64,000 nucleotides of DNA from Zygnema cylindricum (lineage: Eukaryota; Streptophyta; Zygnematophyceae; Zygnematales; Zygnemataceae): positions 1-64,000 of the forward strand of contig JBBHKE010000028.1 in assembly GCA_037447655.1 (NCBI GenBank), given 5' to 3'. Below the pieces are notes generated by a model. That model was not told where the DNA came from. It worked only from the letters and a program-made list of their open reading frames with translations, and searched no databases. Both the position numbers and the translations under genes were made by a program. The stretch's first letter is position 1. Each line of letters starts with the position of its first letter. Below are positions 22,986 to 33,029 of this stretch, in pieces.

Positions 22986-23720
22986 CATTTACCCTCATGT
23001 AAACAACAGACGTCAGAGATCGCAAAAGTAAAACATTTACATAACCGAAACCGACCGTTTTTTTTTTTTTTAAACTTGAGTAACCGACGACCGACCGGGT
23101 TATGTCACGCTCCAAAATTGTTAACCGTTAACCGACCGGCGTTTACGAAAATAAAAGTTAACCAAAACTTGATTTTTTGCGACTAAGCGTGCCCGACCGT
23201 TACCGAAAAAGTACAAAATTACAAAGCTCGTTGTTTTTAGCGGAAAGCATTTATTCCACAACAAATCGTAATTATCATAATCTGACAAACGTACAATTTT
23301 ATATCATTATGACGTTGCACTACGCGGGTTGTGAAAACGTAGTTACATCATAATGGCATGTATTAAATCATTTTTTTTTACTTTTTTCGTTAATATGGTA
23401 CAATTTTGCATGGTCAGACACCGATAGTAAACCACACTATTTAAAAAGGTACTATACTACAACGCCAATAATTATGATTTGTCGCCTTCCCTACGATTTG
23501 CGAAATGAATAGTCTTACTACCGTGTCAGATTTGCGATGGTAATCATGATGTCAAATACTTCCACGATACCAAAGAGTACAAAGTACAATAATGTTGGAT
23601 TGTATGGACAGTACAAAATTTTCAGTTTTTTTTTGTTTTTTTGCTTGACCGACCGTAACCAACTTTTTTTTCCTGGTGAATTAACCGACTGCGACCGCCC
23701 GACCCCCAAATTTGGCAACC
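22986..23720. mobile_element. AT-rich insertion with ACCGACCG-type ends inside the Helitron
   Basis: Between Helitron blocks YVAYRL (right) and GKCKKGFPK (left) lies about 735 bp unlike either. ACCGACCG motifs are clustered at both margins (about 23045-23210 and 23645-23705), with poly-T and AT-rich DNA between. The Helitron segment expected here, which carries the catalytic HUH and tyrosine region, is missing. The junction therefore combines insertion with deletion. Family unknown. Confidence 0.45.
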
Positions 23721-23889
23721 GATAGGCTACATATGCTCTTGGAGACACACGTCTTCCATTTTCCATTGTCAAACCAAAATGCCACCCTAGTTCGCCATAT
23801 GGAAATAGAAGTGGGTATTGGAGAAGGTCATATAATGCATGAGACTCAAAGATGCGCATCATTCAATTGCCTCCTCTTACATTTAAAAC
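23721..23889 (-). pseudogene. Helitron Rep fragment left of copia-B
   Basis: The minus strand reads MRIFESHALYDLLQYPLLFP, YGELGWH and RRVSPRAYVAYRL, the conserved block before the Helitron catalytic region. It joins the fragment right of copia-B after removal of that element, with AAAAC on both sides. Confidence 0.75.
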
Positions 23890-24014
23890 TTCAATTCTGT
23901 GGTCTCCATTGACCCAGAGAATGAGCAGCCTATGTAAAACCTCTAGGATAATATTTGCCCCTTTTACTTTCCCGCTGAATAAGCGCCGACCAGGCACACA
24001 AATATTCTGACCAC

Positions 24015-24085
24015 TCTCACCCCTGTGAGGAGAAGACTCCTTTGAGTCAAACGCAAAAAGAATCACTGAATTTGCTCCCCTAAGC
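24015..24085 (-). other. Triple hairpin module, copia-B 3' LTR
   Basis: On the element strand: GCTTAGGGGAGC (one wobble pair), GACTC-AAAG-GAGTC and CTCAC-AGGG-GTGAG, in that order. Confidence 0.65.
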
Positions 24086-24563
24086 AGTAAGTTATGGTTG
24101 GTCAAAGATGACATTTATAGTTACAAGCTCTCTTAGAGAGAGGTACCTAACTTTCACTAAGTCCTGGTCTGCCTACTCACAACTGCCTACTACTAAACCC
24201 TAGTCCAATGGAAACACTATATAATACAAGAAGGTACATTAGGCGATATACTTATTGTACGGACATTGTACGACATGGCTTTCAAAGTGATGCCTGTCAA
24301 AACGGGAGCCATGGTTCCTCCTCCCATCTTCTCCGGTATCCAATAGTATGGTGCCACGTGGCGTCGCGTGACGGTATCCCCAAAAGCCGCCGAAAGTTAT
24401 TGCGGGTGGCGGCTGCAATTGTGGTCGTCCGATCATTTGTATTTATGCGGCTTCGATTCGCTTCCATGCATGAATTGACTAATGCGTGTTTTCGTTAGTC
24501 TTGTGCAAATTAGTCCGTTTAACAAATAGATAAATATGCGTGAAACGTAATACGTATATCGTT

Positions 24564-24638
24564 TCGCTAGTGCCTTAATGGATAAGGCTAAGGTCTAAAT
24601 AGTATTCCGTAGACCCCGGTTCAAATCCGGCTAGAGGC
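24564..24638 (+). other. tRNA-like segment, copia-B 3' LTR (antisense to the element)
   Basis: D-arm-like CCTT-AATGGAT-AAGG, an extended middle stem GGTCTA..TAGACC, T-arm CCGG-TTCAAAT-CCGG with B-box GGTTCAAATCC, and acceptor-like pairing CGCTAG with CTAGAGG. The middle arm lacks a normal 7-nt anticodon loop. Confidence 0.7.
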
Positions 24639-24801
24639 AGTATTTTGCTACAAATAGTAAAATACGTTCTATTTCATTCTCCCTCCTAAATGACGCGGCA
24701 GCCATTGCGTGCCTTTGGTTCTCTCTTTCTCTCTCTTTACATTCTAACTAAACTATAAAAGTGAACTGTTAATTACCTCTTTTCAACACTCCCCTTAATT
24801 C

Positions 24802-27800
24802 TTAGTCACTTTTCAATTTTAATCCACAGTTTTCTCTACAATAAATCAACTTAGGGGAAGGTACTGGTTTTGTCATCATGTCTGCAATAATTTCTTTATC
24901 AGTTTTATGAACCAGTTTAATGATTTTATTTTCAACCTTCTCTCTGACAAAGCTTAGTCTAATATCCATATGCTTAGCTTTGAAGTGATGTTTCGGATTA
25001 GCTGCAATAGAGATTGCAGCTTGATTATCACAAAAAACATTCTGAGTTCCTGTCTTCATGAACCCAAGTCCTTCAAGAAGAGATTTCACCCACATTAATT
25101 CTTTGGTAGCAGCACAGGAAGCCATGTATTGAGCCTCCATAGTGGACTGAGCAACTACTTTCTGTTGCTTGCTACTCCAACAGCATGCACCGGATTCAAT
25201 ATGCAACACATATCTAGTCGTACACCGCCTTAAAGGCACATCTCCATAACTGGCATCACTCCATGTTGTGATGTCAGTGTGCTCCCCTCCCAAATGGAAC
25301 CAGAATTCCCTTGTCCCCACCAGATACCTCATCACCCTTTAGGCAGCCTCCTAGGTTCTCTTTCTGGTTCATTAAGACTCTTGCTGAGGACTCCTACGGC
25401 TGCAGCTATATCCGGCCGCGTACAATTCATAAAATATATTAAACTGCCTACAATATGTCGATAAGGGATATTTTTCATAAATCTTCTTTCTATCTCATCT
25501 ATCTCATCATTTATGATCAATATTCCTCCCTCTTCACTCCCCTCACTCACTTTCTTCAAATCCATGAGAGTAGTACATCCGTTAGCTTTCTCCATTTGAA
25601 ATTTTTCTAGCATATTACCAATTGCTTCTTTCTAAGTGAGTCTTATAATCCTATTCCCTTTATCTCTCTCCATTTGAATTCCCAAAATGTACATTGCTTC
25701 GCCGAGATCTTTCATGTCAAAGCGGCTTCTAAGATCCCGTTTTAGTTTGTTAATTTTATTTAAGGACTTGCTTAAGACCAACAAATCATCCACATAAATA
25801 GCAATAAATATTACTCCATCCTCATCCTCAAATAAATATATGGAGTGATCTGAACTAATTCTGATATACCCGAAACAGGTCAGAAATTCGTCGAGCTTTA
25901 TATTCCACTGTCGCGGGGCTTGCTTAAGCCCATAAAGTGATTTTATCAGTTTGCAAACTTTGTTTTCTTCCCCACTTTCCACGAATCCTTCCGGTTGCCT
26001 CATGTAAACTTCTTCTTCCAACTCTCCGTGCAAAAAGCCCGTTTTAATATCCATCTGGTGGAATTCCATATCATCCGCTACAGCTACACTTAAAAGGATT
26101 CTAACAGAAGGAAATGTGACAACAGGTGCAAAGGTTTGTTCGTAGTCTATCCCCTCTTTGTGAGTATATCATTTTGCAACTAACCTAGCTTTGTACCTCT
26201 CAATGGTATTATCCGGGTTTAATTTAAGTTTAAAAACCCACTTACATCCGATCGGTTTTCGATCCGATGGACAATCTACCAACTCCCATGTATTGGCTTC
26301 CATGATAGAGGCCATTTCTTCATTTACAGCTGTGATCCACCGGCTACTTTCTACAGTGTTTATGGCCTCTAAGTACGTCTGAGGTTTATCTGGGTGAGAC
26401 ATCTTTCTTAGTTGGTTATTTACTTGTCTTTTTTGAAGTTGTTTACTACTTCTTCTTCCCCTTTCAAAATCAGACGCCGGTATGGAAGGCATCCTTGGGT
26501 TTCGTTTAGGGAGATTTTCAGCTCTTCTATCTTCCAATTCCGGTGTCTCATCAAGTTCCTCTTCGGTTTCCACTTCGTATTGTGGCGTTGCCTGGGATGC
26601 TGTCCTTTCCTCCTTCTTTGGTAAATCTGCAGATTTTCTTTTTTCTCCCTTTTCCTTCTCTTCATTTTCAAAGTCAAAGTCAGAAAACTGATCCGTTTCA
26701 AATCTGATTTTGACTTCCTTATTATATTTGAATGGATCAATGGACTTCTCTTCATTACTTGACTTCCGAACACTCTCAAACTAGACAAATTAGGCTTTCT
26801 TCCTGTCCACCTCTCATACGGAGTTTCCTCCTAATTTGTTGAAGTTAGAACTCTATTTTTGATGAAATTAGCATAGTTCATAGACTCCGCCCAAAAGTGC
26901 AACCCTATCCTCTTATCAGTTAACATACTTTTGGACATATCTCCAAAAGTTCTATTCACTCTTTTTGCTACTCCATTTTGTTTCGGATTATATGAAACAG
27001 TTTTCTCATGATGAATTCCTTCTTCTTTGAGATATTTTTCAAATTCCTTTGAGGTGTATTCTTTCCCATTATCACTTCTTATCTCTTTTATTGAGGTTTC
27101 GTGTAGTTTTTCACTCCATACTTTATACTCTTTCAAACATCTCAATACCTCTCACTTATGTCTGAGAAAGTATACCTTCGTGTATCTAGACCAATCATTT
27201 GTGATAGTTAACATCCACCTCTTCCCCCCATGTGAAGCATATCTAGCAGGTCCCCAAACATCAGTGTGAATTAGATCCAATACTTTCTCTCTCTTATATG
27301 TGGTTGCCTTTGGAAATGGATGTCTATGAATCTTCCTTTAGGCACATCCACTGCAATCATCAAAGGTCTCATCATCCTCAAAAGTAATACCCTCCACTAT
27401 TCCCTTTTTCTTCACTTTCTTTCATCTATCTAGATGCACATGCCCTAACCTTTTGTGCCAAAGGATCATCTCACTTGCACACGAGTAGAGAACACTCTTT
27501 TCATTACAAAGCACAATTCCGAACATTCCCTGACTGCCCTTATCAGCTATGAAATAAACCTCATTATCAAAGCTTGCTGTGGAGATTCCTTTCCTAGTTC
27601 CTGTTTCAAACTCCTTTTCATTTAGGACAGATGTTGAGACCAAGTTCTTACTAACCTGTGGAATGTAAAGAACCTCTCAAAGTGTTACAATTGAGGCCTT
27701 TCCATTAACTAGAACCTTCAAGTCAACAGTTCCAACAAAACTTGTGGTTTCTACTCTACCATCTCCGTACTCTATCACAGATGTTGGGATCTTTCTCAGT

Positions 27801-29063
27801 TTAGTGAACCACCTTTTATCTTTGCACATATTTATTGAGGCCCCTGAGTCAATGATCCACCCATCTTCAGGTGGATCCCTCTTACCTCCGAAAGCACACT
27901 TTTGTCTCCGTGGAATGTCGACATGCTTTTCAGTGTTTTTCGGATTAAGAAGAAGCTCCTCAAGCTCCTCAAGCTCCTCTTCCAGTTCGGTTTCTTTGTT
28001 CTCTTGCTCATCATGAACTTGAGTTTGGAAAACCTTTTTCTTTCCTCCATTTCTTGAGTTCCCTTGCCCATCTTTTTGTGGAAGATCAGCAAGTTTGCCA
28101 CAATATGTCATATAGTGTCCCAGTTTCTTACAAAAGTGACATAATCCTCATCGAGAAGTTCCTCTCCCCTGTCTATCAAATCTGCCACCTCCTTGTCCTC
28201 TTCCTACAAATTTTCGATAAGGATCATTCTCTCTCTCCTCATCACGCTTCCGCCAATCAGCTCTTGTAGACAATGCTTCAACACTTGGACTCTCTCTCCT
28301 AAGCTCTATGGTTCTTTCTTTCACTAAAATCATTCCCACTGTGTCATCCCAATTCCAATTGCTATCTCCTATGTCCTGCGATCGATTAATGATATTCTCA
28401 TACTCTTCAGGAGTTTCATCATTAATGTGTTCACTCTTTGTCTCTCAGACCATGAGTTACCTGCACTCTCTAGCTCTCCAAATAATGCTCCTAAATCATT
28501 GCAATAATTATTCATGCTTCCTCCCTTATAAGTATAAGTTACAACCTTGTTTTCTGTCAACTGTTGCTACTGCAATGATCCACTCTTATATTTGTTAACT
28601 AGTGATATCCAAATCTGAGATGAAAATTTGACGTGCATAAGGGAAATGGGAATGCCTTTTGCTACAATTTTAAGAATTAAGTGCTTAGCAACCTTGTCTT
28701 TGAAGTTCCACTTTTCATACTGCGATCTTTCGATCTGAACCCTTGTTGCCGTTGCTAGTGGTGCTGCTGCCGTATCGCCTTCGGCAATGGTGTCACTTGA
28801 GTTGCAACTCCTCCCATTTCTCTTTCCATGACAATCTCCTCTCCTTCCTCTTCATCCTCAGTGATGGTGGCACCTGTTCTACCTACTGTAGAGGCGGAGG
28901 TGCCAAAAAAACGCTTTCCTCCAAACCCAGGTGGAGGTGGGTATCGAACTTGTCCAAACACTATGCCCCATAGGTGTTTCTCAAATAGTTCTCCCTCCAT
29001 CATCATTCTCCAATAAAGAAAGTCTGATCCATCAAATATGGGCACCGTAGAGGGTGGGCCCAT
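24802..29063 (-). pseudogene. copia-B gag-pol polyprotein remnant
   Basis: Gag starts at the ATG complementary to 29061-29063 (MGPPSTVPIFDGSDFLYW). A zinc knuckle CHFCKKLGHYMTYC lies near 28.1 kb. Protease WIIDSGASINMC lies near 27.85 kb, and integrase fragments (WHKRLGHV, RSDNGKEYTS) at about 26.8-27.5 kb. RT has QMDIKTGFLHGELEEEVYMR and an intact YVDD near 25.8 kb. RNase H (WSDASYGD, STMEAQYMASC, FCDNQAAISIA) runs to 24802. Multiple frameshifts and stops separate the pieces. Confidence 0.88.
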
Positions 29064-29067
29064 AACC
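29055..29067 (-). other. PBS of copia-B, complementary to initiator tRNA-Met anticodon arm
   Basis: GGTTATGGGCCCACC directly follows the 5' LTR. It is the reverse complement of the GGTGGGCCCATAACC anticodon arm of plant initiator tRNA. The gag ATG is inside it. Confidence 0.85.
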
Positions 29068-29190
29068 TGAAATTCTGTGGTCTCCTTTGACCCAAAGAAT
29101 GAGCTACCTATGTAAAGCCTCTAGGATAATAATTGCCCCTTCTACTTTCCCGCTGAATAAACGTCGCCCATGCACACAAATATTCTGACC

Positions 29191-29263
29191 GCTCTCACCC
29201 CTGTGAGGACAAGACTCCCTTGAGTCAAACGCAAAAGGAATCAATGAATTTGCTCCCCTGAGC
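29191..29263 (-). other. Triple hairpin module, copia-B 5' LTR
   Basis: On the element strand: GCTC-AGGG-GAGC (29252-29263), GACTC-AAGG-GAGTC (29213-29226), CTCAC-AGGG-GTGAG (29193-29206). All three stems are perfect. Confidence 0.75.
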
Positions 29264-29743
29264 AGTAAGTTATGGTTGGTCAAAGATGACCTTCATAGTT
29301 ACAAGCTCTCTTAGAGAGAGGTACCTAAATTTCACTAAGTCTTGGTCTGCCTACTTACGACTGCCTACTACTAAACCCTATTCCAATAGAAACACTATAT
29401 AGTACAAAAAGGTACATTTGGCGATGTACTTATTGTACGGCTATTGTACGACATGACTTTCAAAGTGACGCTTGTCAAAACGGGAGCCATGGTTCCTCCT
29501 CCTATCTTCTCCGGTATCCAATAGTATGGTGCCACGTGGCGTCGCGTGACGGTATCCCCAAAGGCCGCCGAAAGTTTATTGCGGGTGGCGGATGCAATTG
29601 TAGCCGTCTGATCATTTGCATTTATGCGGCTTCGATTCGTTTCCATGCATGAATTGAATAATGCGTGTTTTCGTTAGTCTTCGGCAAATTAGCCCGTTTA
29701 CCAAATAGATAAATATGCGTGAAACGTAATACCTATATCGTTT

Positions 29744-29818
29744 TGCTAGTGCCGTAATGGATACGGTTAAGGTCTAAATAGCATTCCGTAGACCCCGGTT
29801 CAAATCCGGCTAGAGGCA
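29744..29818 (+). other. tRNA-like segment, copia-B 5' LTR (antisense to the element)
   Basis: Same design as the left copy, but the D stem is CCGT..ACGG instead of CCTT..AAGG, a compensated pair change. B-box GGTTCAAATCC and the CCGG/CCGG T-stem are unchanged. Confidence 0.7.
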
Positions 29819-29967
29819 GTATTTTGCTACAAATAGTAAAATACCTTCTATTTCATTCTCCCTCCTAAATGACGCGGCAGCCATTGCGTGCCTTTGGTTC
29901 TCTCTTTCTCTCTCTTTACATTCTAACTAAACTATAAAAGTGAACTATTAATTACCTCTTTTCAACA

Positions 29968-31700
29968 AAAACTTTATCTTTTCTATCAGTATTGTCTGTT
30001 GGATTAACCAAAATTGCTGCCAATTTTTTTGCTTGTGGTCGATTGTAACGTTGTTGGTCTAAATTTTGAACATTATCTTTTAGTACTAAACGTAATTTAG
30101 GGCCTTCATGGATTCGTTCTCCTGCTGAAATAAATTGTTGCGCCAAAGGGTTATGTTTGTTCATCATATTTTGAATCATTATCACTACATCGTGGTCTAA
30201 TCCATCCATAATACTCATTCACCTGCTTACTTACGTATCCATTGATGTGTCAAATACGTATATTTGTGCAAATGCAGCTTGGTTTTCTTGAGGCATTAGT
30301 TGACCTATTCGATGACATATTGTTCTTTGAATATGGATATTGAAATGACTATTACTTGCTCTAATCCATTGGTCATTGAGAGGTAGTGTTGTGGATACAC
30401 CAAGTGATGTAAACAAAAACACCATGTTGTACGAACAAATTTTATTTAAGAAATTAGTATTGTTATACAAAGTTAAAAGCTCCGACGGATACGTTTAATA
30501 TTGAGCAAGTTGTATTTTGTCACCTACACAACAAACTCGTACAGTCTCTCCTACCCATTTTTGTGCGTTGCAATGAGTGCATGTAATTTCTATTAGTGGA
30601 AGTAAATATCGTTCTGGACGGGTGTCATGTTCATGAAGTCCCAAAGCAATTTTCTATATCCTTGCGCGACGTCGTGTGAACGTTGACGTTGACGGTCACC
30701 TTTTGTGCGTCTTCGATCGTCACGTTGTTCTTCTATCAAATTTTGTTGTTGTCTAGTGTGTTGTCTAACCCCAGGCTCTTCGAAGGATTCATGAATACAT
30801 TCGATGTTGTATTGAATAACATTAGTTTCTTGTCCAACAACATTTGTTCTTTCATCCTAATATTGTTGCTGTGCAAAATTTTCTTCGACATAAATAGTAC
30901 GTATTTCTGAGGTGCATTCCTCATTCTCCTTTAATCTTAAATTCTTCGTATGTTGCGCCTCTACGTTTTGAAGGTTTTTCCTTTCCACCTTACTTGCAAT
31001 ATTGTCTTTTAGCGCACGTTTCGCTCATTTTCTTTCACGGTTTTTTTGTAGTCGCTCCTCAGGTTTTTCGGGGTCTCTTGTGCTCGTTTTCTTGCACGTT
31101 CTTAACGCAATTGTTCATTGCGTTGATTAATAGTTTCTTTCGTCGATGTGGGTCTTACTGCATCCACATGTTTAATATGGTAATTATGTATACAATTTTG
31201 CGTTTTATGTTAATGCTAAAGCAAAAATACATCTATAATTTCTTTAAGTTTGAAAAGAATAAGATTCTTTTTAAGTTGGGCAGTACACCTTCTCTATTTT
31301 CAAAACATACTTCTCCATTTAAGAATTCAAATGCATACAATCACGTTCAAAGCATTTTTGTGCTATAAATGTGACTATAGTGTATTTAGAAACAACAATT
31401 ACAACGTGGTTTTATAAACCACACAAACAAACCTATTTCTTGTTTTCTTTCACGATCTAGAAACCGGTGTTGTTTTCGTTGTTTTGAGGTTTCCAGCGCG
31501 CGTTTCGCAGCTGCTCATTGTGCGTCATTGCGTTGTGATTATGTTGGTACACCATCGTCTCGTCTTTGTTCTTTTGCACGTGTAACTTTTTTTCTTTCAC
31601 GATCTTTGCGCAATCGTTCTTCGCATTGATTTGATGTATTTTGAGCCGTCGTAAGAGTGTGTGTAGCGAGTGTTAGTCCATGTGGTGGATTAGACCATGC
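29968..31700 (-). pseudogene. Helitron Rep N-terminal remnant
   Basis: Minus strand: an Arg-rich charged region (about 30.7-31.7 kb, for example RLRKDRERKKVTRAKEQRR), then ITCTHCNAQKW and CCVGDKIQLAQ (about 30.5-30.6 kb). Next come VFLFTSLGV, ICHRIGQLMP and AFAQIYVFDT (about 30.25-30.45 kb), then HNPLAQQFISAGERI (about 30.1 kb). This matches the N-terminal order of plant Helitron proteins. It is interrupted by stops and ends where copia-B inserted. Confidence 0.7.
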
Positions 31701-32175
31701 GTCCACGCATAAATATGCTCAATTTTTGTCTTTTTATTCATACTGGCATGTCTCATGCTATATTTTATTAAGCATTTATTTGCCACGTGAACAAAAGGTA
31801 CAAGGATAATGTGTACGTCAAAAAAATCTAATTATGTTTTTATTCATCTTAACTCACTTTCGTTAGATTTTTCCAACTCAAACCCATCATAAAAACTTTC
31901 AATGGAAGAGTAATTTGGCATGCATCTATCGCACATAAATATTTTACGACATTTTCATGAAACTATTGTAGAAACTAATGGTTTTATTAGTATTTTCTAG
32001 GTCTGAAAAGAAATATAGAAGTCGAGGCAGTCTATCTCTAACTTCTCTCTCCAACTCTCAAACTTGTCGCAGTCACTGAGAAATTGGAGAGGAAGCTAGA
32101 GCCATGGCTACCTTGGCTATCCTGAGGTTTACGGGAATTTTATGTTAGGGTTTATTTATTTAATTAAAAGGTATG

Positions 32176-32256
32176 TGCCGGCGGCAGGATTTGATCCATA
32201 TACCTACCGGCCGGCAGATAGGAAATAGCCGGTAGCCTTAGCCGTTAGGTCTAGGA
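32176..32256 (-). other. tRNA-like segment, copia-A 5' LTR
   Basis: Minus strand: A-box-like CCTAACGGCTAAGG, a strong GC stem CTACCGGC..GCCGGTAG in the anticodon-arm position, and B-box-like GGATCAAATCC. The middle arm is longer than in a standard tRNA. Confidence 0.6.
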
Positions 32257-32820
32257 GTAGTATTACGTACTACATAGTTTGATATTTATTTAAATGGTTA
32301 TGCGCGCGATAAACCATTTAACTGCAATGAATTACGGGATACATAGATCCAGTAAAATGTAAATGTACGACTTACAGTACGGACACAAATCAGTACCGCG
32401 CATTTGTTTCGTAAATGAAACAAATACCGCGCATGTATTTATTACGGCTAAGATTAAAGCAGACTTTAATCGGACGGACGAGATTAGCGCCGAGATCGCG
32501 GAGGAAGATTTCGGCGGTTTGTGGCCATCGCCACATCGGATGACACGTGGCGAAATTCCGTTGGATTGTGGAATCTCCGGAGATTATGGCACCGAATCCG
32601 GATTTGACATGTGTCGACATTTTGGCCATGTCGTACAATGTTCATACATAAAGTACACCGGCAGATGTACTTTTGCGTAAGGAACTCAATTCTGATTGGT
32701 TCCGTACATCAGTAGATAGAGTTTGTGAGAGAGATAGGACTTAGAAAAATTAGAAGATAGGACCCTCTCTCCCAGAGAGCTTCTGTACAAAAGGTCAACT
32801 TTGACCCTCCATAACTTACT

Positions 32821-32891
32821 GCTCAGGGGAGCAAATTCAGAGATTCTTTTTGCTATCGACTCAGGGGAGTCTTGCCTTCACAGGGGTGAAG
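32821..32891 (+). other. Triple AGGG-loop hairpin module, copia-A 5' LTR
   Basis: GCTC-AGGG-GAGC (32821-32832), GACTC-AGGG-GAGTC (32858-32871) and CTTCAC-AGGG-GTGAAG (32876-32891), all perfect. They lie 125-200 bp upstream of the PBS, so they would be in the 5' leader of the genomic RNA if transcription starts upstream. Confidence 0.8.
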
Positions 32892-33016
32892 TTGGTCAGT
32901 GTTTTTGTCTGCCGGGGTGGCAGTTATTTTTGCTTAAACACAAAGGGGTCAGGATTATCCTAGAGGCTTCTTGGAAGCTGTCCACTCTGAGGACTTATGG
33001 AGGTCTCAGAGTTACA

Positions 33017-33029
33017 GGTTATGGGCCCA
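33017..33029 (+). other. PBS of copia-A overlapping the gag start codon
   Basis: GGTTATGGGCCCACC starts immediately after the LTR. It matches the anticodon-arm priming known for Drosophila copia (half-tRNA initiator Met). The ATG at 33021-33023 lies opposite the CAU anticodon. Confidence 0.88.

Larger units (their letters stand above)
23890..24788 (-). repeat. copia-B 3' LTR
   Basis: 899 bp ending CAACA on the plus strand (TGTTG on the element strand). It contains GCCACGTGGC (CACGTG 24355-24360), the hairpin module at about 24017-24085 and the tRNA-like segment at 24564-24638. Confidence 0.9.
23890..29967 (-). mobile_element. Ty1/copia retrotransposon copia-B (complete but decayed)
   Basis: 6078 bp flanked by the 5-bp duplication AAAAC (23885-23889 and 29968-29972), inserted in the Helitron gene. 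LTRs are 899 bp (left, 3') and 900 bp (right, 5'). The PPT is at 24789-24801 and the PBS at 29055-29067. Gag, protease, integrase, RT and RNase H follow in copia order on the minus strand. Several stops and frameshifts, plus visibly diverged LTRs, make it older than copia-A. The left LTR end reads TT instead of TG. Confidence 0.92.
29068..29967 (-). repeat. copia-B 5' LTR
   Basis: 900 bp, TGTTG..TTTCA on the element strand. CACGTG at 29533-29538. It is more diverged from the 3' LTR than the copia-A pair are from each other. Confidence 0.9.
18230..31966 (-). mobile_element. Degraded Helitron, interrupted by later insertions
   Basis: Remnants of one Rep/helicase-type protein run right to left. 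Order: Arg-rich N-terminus and zinc-binding segment (30.2-31.7 kb), HNPLA segment (29.97-30.2 kb), YPLLFPYGE segment (23.73-23.88 kb), GKCKKGFPK to CHINVKVC segment (22.7-22.98 kb) and Pif1 helicase (18.85-22.1 kb). Frameshifts and stops throughout show that it is dead. It is split by copia-B, solo LTR S1 and an AT-rich insertion. Outer borders are uncertain: the left is placed near the candidate 3' hairpin, and the right stops at copia-A, which may itself have inserted in or beside it. Confidence 0.75.
31967..33016 (+). repeat. copia-A 5' LTR
   Basis: 1050 bp. Modules in order: TTTTCTAGGTCTG, GAGGCAGTC, GAGCCATGGC, antisense tRNA-like (about 32176-32256), CACGTG (32544-32549), GTACAATG..GTACACC block (about 32630-32660), triple hairpin (32821-32891), end GAGTTACA. 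Confidence 0.95.

Noticed and set aside
24564-24638. A genuine functional tRNA gene
   Set aside because: The middle arm lacks a normal anticodon loop, and the same segment recurs in all related LTRs, so it is an LTR module rather than a host tRNA gene.
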